A stretch of 10,936 nt of DNA from Dehalococcoidia bacterium CG2_30_46_9 (GTDB lineage: Bacteria > Chloroflexota > Dehalococcoidia > GIF9 > AB-539-J10): the NCBI GenBank assembly GCA_001873005.1, contig MNYE01000102.1, positions 1-10,936 on the forward strand, written 5' to 3'. This document shows, piece by piece, positions 6,350 through 10,936 of this stretch; the stretch's first letter is position 1; each line of letters begins with the position of its first letter. The notes beneath the pieces were generated by a model, which had not been told where the DNA came from, ran no database searches, and worked only from the letters and a program-made list of their open reading frames with translations. Position numbers and translations under genes: made by a program.

Positions 6350-7600
6350 ATGGGTAAGACGCTGGCAGAAAAGATTCTAAGCCTTAAATCTCAGAGTGAT
6401 GTTCGAGCTGGTGATATCGTAATTGCTCCCGTGGATTTAGTCTTTGTCCAGGATACCACTGGACCTTTGACCATAAGGCAGTTCCAGGAAAGTGGTTTTG
6501 GAGTTTTAGCTGAGTCGCAGAAGACAGCAGTATTTCTTGACCACGCCGCCCCCAGCCCGAGTCAGCAGCTTTCCAATGACCATGCCTTTTTGCGTCAGTT
6601 TGCTAAGGAAACGGGCAGCGCCCTTTTTGAGGTTGGTAGCGGAATATGTCACCAGTTGGTAGCAGAGCATTTTGCTAATCCCGGGGATATCATTGTCGGA
6701 GCAGATTCTCATACCGTCACCGCTGGTGCTTTAGGAGCTTTTGCTACTGGTATGGGTTCCAGCGATGTGGCTGTGATTCTGGCACTAGGTAAAACCTGGT
6801 TCCGTGTTCCGGAAAGTTTTTTGATTGATCTCAGGGGGACTTTTCCTGAAGGGGTCTATGCTAAGGACCTGATTTTGTACCTTATAGGGCAAATTGGTGC
6901 TGATGGTGCTACTTACAAAGCTCTGGAATTTGGTGGTGAAGCTTTATCCCAAATGACTATGTCACAGCGTCTAACTATAGCCAATATGGCAGTAGAGACT
7001 GGAGCTAAAGTTGGCTTGTTTCCCAGTGATGAAATCACTCACAATTTTTTAACAGCGCAAGGACGGGGCGATGGCTATAAACCATTATATACTAATGCCA
7101 AGGCAGTTTATGAACAAGTAATATCGGTTAACCTTAATGAGCTTGAACCAATGCTCTCCTACCCTGATGCTGTGGATAGAGTCTTTGCCGTAAGCAAAGC
7201 GAGAGGAATTCGAATTCATCAAGTGTTTATCGGTACCTGCACGAACGGACGGCTGGAGGACTTAGCCATAGCTAGTAGTATTCTTGAGGGCAAGAAGAGG
7301 CATCTTGATACCAGATTGCTGATTGCGCCGGCTTCAAGACAAGTGCTGGCACAAGCAATCGAGAAAGGCTATATTGGAGCTTTAATTGACTCAGGGGCGG
7401 TTATTTTGCCACCGGGTTGTGCCGCTTGTCTTGGTCTTCACCAGGGGATACCAGGAGATGGTGAAGTTTGCCTTTCTACAGCTAATCGTAACTTCAAGGG
7501 GAGGATGGGCAATCCTAATGCTATGATATACTTGGCTAGTCCAGCTACTGCTGCTGCCTCAGCCTTGAGGGGAGAAATTACTGACCCCAGGGAGGTTTAG
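6350..7600 (+). CDS. leuC: Aconitase/3-isopropylmalate dehydratase family, large subunit (LeuC/HacA-like)
   Basis: The 416-residue large subunit of a two-part [4Fe-4S] hydro-lyase that isomerises a hydroxy-tricarboxylate or -dicarboxylate through its unsaturated acid. The three cluster ligands are Cys297 (G-T-C-T-N-G-R), Cys357 and Cys360 (P-G-C-A-A-C-L-G). The substrate block G-A-D-S-H-T (117-122) and N-R-N-F-K-G-R-M-G (near 380) are present. The length is that of the short archaeal-type LeuC/HacA group rather than classical aconitase. It starts 6 bp after the pycB stop without a clear Shine-Dalgarno, so translation is probably coupled. The small subunit overlaps its stop by one base. Isopropylmalate, homoaconitate and citrate are all handled by this group. 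Sitting after an oxaloacetate-forming enzyme, without leuA or leuB, leaves an aconitase-like role open. Confidence 0.88.
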   Translation: MGKTLAEKILSLKSQSDVRAGDIVIAPVDLVFVQDTTGPLTIRQFQESGFGVLAESQKTAVFLDHAAPSPSQQLSNDHAFLRQFAKETGSALFEVGSGICHQLVAEHFANPGDIIVGADSHTVTAGALGAFATGMGSSDVAVILALGKTWFRVPESFLIDLRGTFPEGVYAKDLILYLIGQIGADGATYKALEFGGEALSQMTMSQRLTIANMAVETGAKVGLFPSDEITHNFLTAQGRGDGYKPLYTNAKAVYEQVISVNLNELEPMLSYPDAVDRVFAVSKARGIRIHQVFIGTCTNGRLEDLAIASSILEGKKRHLDTRLLIAPASRQVLAQAIEKGYIGALIDSGAVILPPGCAACLGLHQGIPGDGEVCLSTANRNFKGRMGNPNAMIYLASPATAAASALRGEITDPREV

Positions 7601-8187
7601 TGTCATTGCGAGCGAAGCAAAGCAATCTCAAAGGCAAAGCTATTAAATTGGGTAACAATATCTCTACGGATGACATAATTCCTGGCAGATTTGCTCACCT
7701 GAGGAGCAACCTGCCCGAATTAGCCAAGCATATTTTGGAGGATGTCGCTCCCAGTTTTTGTGCAAGAGTTGAGCCAGGTGATTTTCTCGTGGCAGGGAGA
7801 AATTTTGGTCTTGGTTCTAGCCGAGAACACGCTCCTCTAGTCATCAAAATGTCAGGAATAAGTGCCGTTTTAGCTAAGTCGGTAGCTCGCATCTTTTTCC
7901 GCAACGCTATAAATCAAGGTATGCCTGTCCTGCTCTGTGATACTGATAAAATTGCTGACGGAGACGAACTAGAGATAAATTTGAGTGATGGTCTGATTAC
8001 CAATTTGACCTCACGTCCCTTGCCAAATAAGGTGGGAAGTGGGGAGGGCCTCCTTTCCTCCGGTGCCAGACTTCGCTCAAGCAAAACACCATCGTTTATG
8101 CTTGCTATTCTTGAAGAAGGCGGGCTCATCCCTTATATACGAAAGCATAAAGATTTCATTATTAGATGTTCGTCTGAACCCTATTGA
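7600..8187 (+). CDS. leuD: Aconitase/3-isopropylmalate dehydratase family, small subunit (LeuD-like)
   Basis: The swivelling small subunit that completes the active site of the preceding LeuC-like protein. Motifs: N-I-S-T-D-D-I-I-P-G-R (19-29), G-R-N-F-G-L-G-S-S-R-E-H-A, and I-F-F-R-N-A-I-N-Q-G. At 195 residues it is about 30 longer than usual. The extra length comes from the first ten residues (M-S-L-R-A-K-Q-S-N-L), encoded by a repeat-like sequence, and from an insert after I-T-N-L-T (S-R-P-L-P-N-K-V-G-S-G-E-G and onward) encoded by the 45 bp element. GTG at 7600 overlaps the leuC stop by one base, with GGAGG four bases upstream. The substrate loop reads A-H-L-R-S; by alignment its Arg matches the Y-L-R-T of methanogen homoaconitases rather than the Y-L-V-Y of isopropylmalate enzymes. 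Its stop overlaps the hicA promoter. Confidence 0.87.
   Translation: MSLRAKQSNLKGKAIKLGNNISTDDIIPGRFAHLRSNLPELAKHILEDVAPSFCARVEPGDFLVAGRNFGLGSSREHAPLVIKMSGISAVLAKSVARIFFRNAINQGMPVLLCDTDKIADGDELEINLSDGLITNLTSRPLPNKVGSGEGLLSSGARLRSSKTPSFMLAILEEGGLIPYIRKHKDFIIRCSSEPY
7601..7629 (+). repeat. Dispersed repeat fragment at the leuD start
   Basis: TGTCATTGCGAGCGAAGCAA and the following AGCAATCTC match, from memory, a short repeat seen scattered through many bacterial genomes and recognisable in translation as S-L-R-A-K-x-S-N-L. ATTGC (7605-7609) and GCAAT (7622-7626) form a small inverted pair. Its first bases complete the GTG start codon of leuD. Only one copy is in the window, so its repeat nature is not shown here. 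Confidence 0.5.
8014..8058 (+). repeat. Shared 45 bp intragenic element, copy 3 (in leuD)
   Basis: Identical to the folP copy at 37 of 45 positions without gaps, including 15 matching bases at the right end (GAGGGCCTCCTTTCC). It reads R-P-L-P-N-K-V-G-S-G-E-G-L-L-S in the leuD frame. It sits between the I-T-N-L-T strand and the P-S-F-M-L-A-I-L helix, where homologues have only a short turn. Confidence 0.75.
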
Positions 8188-8212
8188 AATATGATACTAT
8201 ATATGGTATCAT
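8184..8212 (+). promoter_or_regulatory. hicAB promoter
   Basis: TTGAAA (8184-8189), a 17 bp spacer and TATCAT (8207-8212) give a plausible sigma-70 promoter whose -35 overlaps the leuD stop codon. The predicted start is near 8219, so the toxin frame's ATG at 8228 would have a leader of about 9 bases. Confidence 0.5.
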
Positions 8213-8214
8213 AT
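8189..8214. promoter_or_regulatory. Putative HicB operator (perfect 9 bp palindrome)
   Basis: ATATGATAC (8189-8197) and GTATCATAT (8206-8214) are perfect inverted arms around an 8 bp centre. The palindrome covers the spacer and -10 of the promoter. HicB antitoxins with a C-terminal DNA-binding domain commonly repress their own operon, so this is the expected operator position. Confidence 0.55.
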
Positions 8215-8227
8215 ACTATGATTATGA

Positions 8228-8491
8228 ATGAGCGAGCTTGATAAACTAGTAGAGAAATTCCTAAGAAAGCCGCCGGAGGTTTCGTTCCAGGATGTGGCTA
8301 AGGTATTAGGGGCATTTGGCTATGAATAGCACTCTTCTGCGGGAGGCAGCCATCGATTTTTTGCCAAGCCGGGTCATCGAGGCAAAACTATTCCGACAGT
8401 AAAAGGGCGGAATGTGAAAAGACGCTATGTGAGCATGATTGTCGATAATTTGGAATTGGAGGAATGGCATGAGAAACGACATGGAGCGTAA
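8228..8491 (+). pseudogene. hicA: hicA toxin gene broken by an in-frame TAG
   Basis: One frame runs for 87 codons from ATG 8228 to TAA 8491 with a single TAG at 8327-8329 (codon 34). Both sides read as HicA, the small dsRBD-like mRNA interferase that cleaves RNA in a ribosome-independent way. Before the stop there is L-D-K-L-V-E-K-F-L and then F-Q-D-V-A-K-V-L-G-A-F-G-Y-E. After it there is G-G-S-H-R-F-F, containing the catalytic histidine, then V-K-G-R-N-V-K-R-R-Y and E-E-W-H-E-K-R-H. The stop falls before the catalytic His, so the 33-residue product should be inactive. No good internal start restores the rest. It overlaps hicB by 23 bp, the usual arrangement. Readthrough, tRNA suppression or an assembly error are alternatives to true loss. 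Confidence 0.8.
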
Positions 8492-8891
8492 AGACTTAAA
8501 ATTCTACTTAAACTTGCGTTACCCCATTACTATACATCCTGACCCTGATGGTGGTTATGTAGCTGAGATTGAGGAATTACCTGGATGCATGACCCAAGCT
8601 GAGACTATTGACGAGGCTTTTGAAGCTATTGAGGATGCCCGGCAGGTATGGATCAAGGGGACTTACGAAATGGGTCAGGATATTCCTCTGCCCAGAGATA
8701 TGGAAGAATATAGCGGAAAAATTCTAGTGAGAATCCCCAAAAGTCTTCATCGCACTCTAGCTCACGCTGCGAAGCGAGAGGGAGTGAGCTTGAATCAATA
8801 TATCGCCAGCCTGCTGGCGGCAGGAGTTCAGAGAGGTGTTACTCTTTCTCAAATCCAGTCTGTTTCTCAACCGCAGATTGGCGTGCGATGA
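8469..8891 (+). CDS. hicB: HicB antitoxin
   Basis: The antitoxin of a type II HicAB module. The N-terminal half is the RNase H-like HicB fold (Y-P-I-T-I-H-P-D-P-D-G-G-Y-V-A-E-I-E-E-L-P-G-C, then A-x-T-I-D-E-A). The C-terminal half is a ribbon-helix-helix DNA-binding segment (I-L-V-R-I-P-K-S-L-H-R-T-L, then S-L-N-Q-Y-I-A-S-L-L). I place the start at ATG 8469 because GGAGG (8458-8462) is 6 bases upstream; an open start at 8439 lies inside hicA and has no such site, and ATG 8481 is also possible. It yields about 140 residues, normal for this subtype. It is intact although the toxin frame before it is interrupted, and probably represses the palindrome at 8189-8214. Confidence 0.88.
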   Translation: MRNDMERKDLKFYLNLRYPITIHPDPDGGYVAEIEELPGCMTQAETIDEAFEAIEDARQVWIKGTYEMGQDIPLPRDMEEYSGKILVRIPKSLHRTLAHAAKREGVSLNQYIASLLAAGVQRGVTLSQIQSVSQPQIGVR

Positions 8892-8960
8892 TTGATGGTG
8901 TAATTATGGAAAGTTGCTCATCACTTAATTGCTTATTGAGTCTCTAAGGAGATACGAGAT

Positions 8961-9008
8961 ATGAAAAACGATAAGAGGTTTACTGGCGTTATATGGGTAT
9001 TACTATGA
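8961..9008 (+). CDS. Possible 15-codon leader peptide
   Basis: AAGGAG at 8947-8951 lies about 9 bases before an ATG that opens a 15-codon frame (M-K-N-D-K-R-F-T-G-V-I-W-V-L-L) ending in TGA at 9006-9008. That TGA overlaps the ATG of the next gene (9005) as ATGA, the classic coupling arrangement. The good ribosome site belongs to this frame and not to the following gene. There is no run of regulatory codons, so attenuation is not indicated. It may simply be a coupling device or the remnant of a longer gene. Confidence 0.35.
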   Translation: MKNDKRFTGVIWVLL

Positions 9009-9313
9009 CGAATGGTCAGGAAGACCTATGGAAGGTTGAGGCTATAGTTGAGCCTCAGGTCGAATACGAAAAGATAAAGAACAAGATAGGGATTGCTGAC
9101 TTCAGAATCGGAGAAGATGAGCTCGTTACGTTTGAAAAACAGCTAGAAAATAAAACCCAGCTTTCTGTAACCGTTCTCTGCAATGATAGAAGGAAAGTCC
9201 ATGACAGGGCTGAGTTTCTTACAAAGGCATTCCTTGGACTTTTAGGGTTAGAATCTCATTGTCGGTTTAATTTTGAGCTAGGCGTAGCACACAGTGCCAA
9301 AGCAAAACCATGA
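9005..9313 (+). CDS. Hypothetical protein
   Basis: I do not recognise this 102-residue protein. It is soluble, mixed alpha/beta by appearance, with a lysine- and glutamate-rich first half (E-Y-E-K-I-K-N-K), a beta-like L-S-V-T-V-L-C and one helix (A-E-F-L-T-K-A-F-L-G-L-L-G-L). There is no signal peptide or membrane segment. I prefer the ATG at 9005, which overlaps the stop of the leader frame, over the in-frame ATG at 8993. It ends at TGA 9311-9313. The following gene is in the same frame 30 bp on, so the two could be halves of one interrupted gene. It lies between hicAB and a restriction gene, a defence-like setting. Confidence 0.55.
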   Translation: MTNGQEDLWKVEAIVEPQVEYEKIKNKIGIADFRIGEDELVTFEKQLENKTQLSVTVLCNDRRKVHDRAEFLTKAFLGLLGLESHCRFNFELGVAHSAKAKP

Positions 9314-9343
9314 CTCCAGAAAGGTGTTGGAAAAGGGAGAACA

Positions 9344-9838
9344 ATGACGATAAAGCTAGAACCTGGCGAAAATCTCTTGAACATCAAGCTCAGGCCTATT
9401 CCTCCTAAATTGGACAATTTAGATTTAAGCCTCCTAAAGACAGTGGGTAGTTCACTTAAGGGACTTAGGGCAACTGAAAGAGATAGGGTATTGGGGGCTC
9501 TAAATTTCCTATATGATGCGCTTGCTGCACCCTCTGCTGTGCAGTCTTACCTTACTATCTACGGAGGATTGAATTTCTTAACCAGTAGCGTTGGACAGCA
9601 GGCAAATACACTCTTATCAGACGCCATGACACTGTTTGAGTTTATAAAAGCTAAGATTCTGGACGCTGCTGATGCAATGGCGTTCATGAATAAGTTTCAA
9701 CACTTTCATAGCAGGCAGTATAACGTCTCGAAAATTAACAAAGTTAAAAAACAAGAACTCGATGAAATCAAAGCCTTCTTCAAAGAGTTCCTAGCAAAGT
9801 ATATCGAATATGGGAAGGTAAAGTGTCAACAGGAATAG
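9344..9838 (+). CDS. Hypothetical helical protein
   Basis: I do not recognise this 164-residue protein. It looks almost all helical after residue 25: one helix rich in Lys/Arg and Leu (L-K-G-L-R-A-T-E-R-D-R-V-L), a middle part with A-V-Q-S-Y-L-T-I-Y-G-G-L-N-F-L, and a charged C-terminus. The helix pattern and the N-K-F-Q-H-F-H-S-R-Q-Y segment recall Apea/HEPN-type proteins of defence loci. The usual R-x4-6-H is not clearly present, however, so this is only a suggestion. GGGAGA 4 bases upstream supports the ATG at 9344. It is in the same frame as the preceding small gene and 100 bp before the restriction-modification gene. Confidence 0.55.
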   Translation: MTIKLEPGENLLNIKLRPIPPKLDNLDLSLLKTVGSSLKGLRATERDRVLGALNFLYDALAAPSAVQSYLTIYGGLNFLTSSVGQQANTLLSDAMTLFEFIKAKILDAADAMAFMNKFQHFHSRQYNVSKINKVKKQELDEIKAFFKEFLAKYIEYGKVKCQQE

Positions 9839-9938
9839 CCGAATCTTGATAATAAAGGCAATTAAGGTGACAGGAGCTCGTTCAGTCTTAATTTCATAAG
9901 TCGGCAGATTTGGAGGGGCAATAGCAGGCTAGGTTAAC

Positions 9939-10936
9939 ATGTCAATCGAAGAGCAAATCAGCCAGTTAATCGAAAAATATAGGTATGAGACCAACAAGAC
10001 TCAATCTGAGGCTGATGTCCGGGCAAATTATGTAGATTGGCTTTTCTCTTACCTTGGTTGGGATGTGTGGAGAGAAGACCCACAGCACGCTACTACATAT
10101 CACCGGGAAGGTTATATTCGGGGAGCTGGTTATGTTGACGTTGGATTGGAGGTTGCTTACCAGCCTGTCATGATGCTAGAAGCTAAAAGGTTTGGAACTT
10201 TAACTCCTTCCACTGAACGTAAGTATGACCGCACCTTGGAGGAAAAACAATTGTTCAAGTATGCCCGTGCTAAGAAGATACCTTACTGCATTCTTACTAA
10301 TTTTGAGTGTCTTCACGTTTTCAATGCTGACCATGAGCGCCTTATTCTAGCTTTTGATAGGCCCACCGATTATTTAGCTCGCTTACCTGAGTTGTTACGC
10401 TTATCCCCAGAGAGGGTAAGGTCTGGCAGCATTCAAGCGTCGGAAAGACAATTGGAGATCAGGGATGTTGATGAGAAATTTCTTGCCTCCCTACAAAGTT
10501 GGCGGCTTCAATTAGCCAATTCTATCTATCAGCACAACTTATCTAACCCTATTCTTCAAACTAATGGTAGTTTAGATTTTGATAAGTTAATAGCAGCTGT
10601 CCAGCGTATCTTGGATCGTTTAATTTTAATTCGCTATGCCGATGACAAGGAAGTCTTGTTAACTTACGATGTTATAGACGCGATTCTTAGTAATCACCGC
10701 AAAAGAGGAGCTTATGCACATCCCGATGACCTTGTGAGAGACTTTATTGACCTCTCTCACAGGATGGATGAGCGCCACAATACTACTCTATTTCAGCCTG
10801 GGCATATTTGTGAGCAAGTGTCTATTCCCAATGATATTCTGGAGAGAATTATGGAAGAGATGAACAATATTTCCTTCCGCAAGTTCACTTCCAATATCTT
10901 GGGCAATACTTATGAAACTTACTTGGGCACAAAGTT
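9939..10936 (+). CDS. Type IIG-like restriction-modification enzyme, N-terminal part (cut by the window end)
   Basis: Open from ATG 9939 to the last base, 332 codons with no stop, so only the 5' part of a large gene is seen. The N-terminus is a PD-(D/E)xK nuclease: D67 (G-Y-V-D-V-G-L-E) and E81-A82-K83 (M-L-E-A-K-R) give the D...ExK metal site, and L-E-E-K-Q-L-F-K-Y-A and I-P-Y-C-I-L-T-N-F-E fit the type I/IIG nuclease fold. A helical spacer follows. The end of the window reads I-L-G-N-T-Y-E-T-Y-L-G, the block that comes just before the N6-adenine methylase domain in single-chain restriction-modification enzymes. That domain itself, with N-P-P-Y, is outside. The ribosome site is weak (AGG four bases upstream). 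Confidence 0.8.
   Translation, partial: MSIEEQISQLIEKYRYETNKTQSEADVRANYVDWLFSYLGWDVWREDPQHATTYHREGYIRGAGYVDVGLEVAYQPVMMLEAKRFGTLTPSTERKYDRTLEEKQLFKYARAKKIPYCILTNFECLHVFNADHERLILAFDRPTDYLARLPELLRLSPERVRSGSIQASERQLEIRDVDEKFLASLQSWRLQLANSIYQHNLSNPILQTNGSLDFDKLIAAVQRILDRLILIRYADDKEVLLTYDVIDAILSNHRKRGAYAHPDDLVRDFIDLSHRMDERHNTTLFQPGHICEQVSIPNDILERIMEEMNNISFRKFTSNILGNTYETYLGTK

Noticed and set aside
8327..8329. TAG in hicA as a pyrrolysine codon
   Set aside because: No PYLIS-like context or pyl genes are visible, and HicA has no known pyrrolysine; loss or error is simpler.
8439..8468. Upstream start for hicB
   Set aside because: It lies within hicA, adds residues unlike HicB, and has no ribosome site, whereas ATG 8469 has GGAGG six bases before it.

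Overview
The window looks like a chromosome segment from an uncultivated bacterium, most consistent with the Chloroflexota class Dehalococcoidia. This is inferred from three things: a COG0720 (PTPS-like) enzyme carrying both active-site Cys and Glu beside folK and folP, a HacA/LeuC-type split aconitase, and short palindromic dispersed repeats lying inside genes. No rRNA, tRNA or other marker is present to prove the taxonomy.

Layout. (1) 1-246: a small Trm112-type zinc-ribbon gene on the plus strand with an extended -10 promoter and almost no leader. (2) 243-2886, minus strand: a compact run of DNA methyltransferase, folP, folK and a QueD/PTPS-III-like gene, with 9-33 bp gaps or overlaps. The last three convert dihydroneopterin-type precursors to dihydropteroate. 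The motif C-E-x-x-H-G-H suggests that the PTPS-like protein may take the place of FolB. (3) 2940-8187, plus strand: an operon behind a good promoter, encoding a carboxyltransferase (MmdA/12S-like), a PycB/OadA/5S-like carboxyltransferase with a fused biotin domain, and the large and small subunits of an aconitase/isopropylmalate-dehydratase enzyme. The first two together resemble a propionibacterial transcarboxylase (methylmalonyl-CoA + pyruvate <-> propionyl-CoA + oxaloacetate) or two decarboxylase/carboxylase halves sharing biotin. The dehydratase pair would fit downstream tricarboxylic acid or branched-chain metabolism. (4) 8184-10936: an accessory, defence-like stretch with a hicAB toxin-antitoxin locus whose toxin gene carries an in-frame amber stop, two small unknown genes that share a frame, and the 5' part of a type IIG-like restriction-modification gene running off the window.

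The most unusual signal is a roughly 45 bp element present in three unrelated genes (folP, pycB, leuD), each time open in the host frame but in a different strand or phase. It encodes a surface loop or linker peptide. Two other repeat-like sequences supply the start codon and N-terminus of LeuD and the C-terminal tail of the methyltransferase. Together these suggest that small mobile palindromic repeats have been remodelling proteins in this genome.
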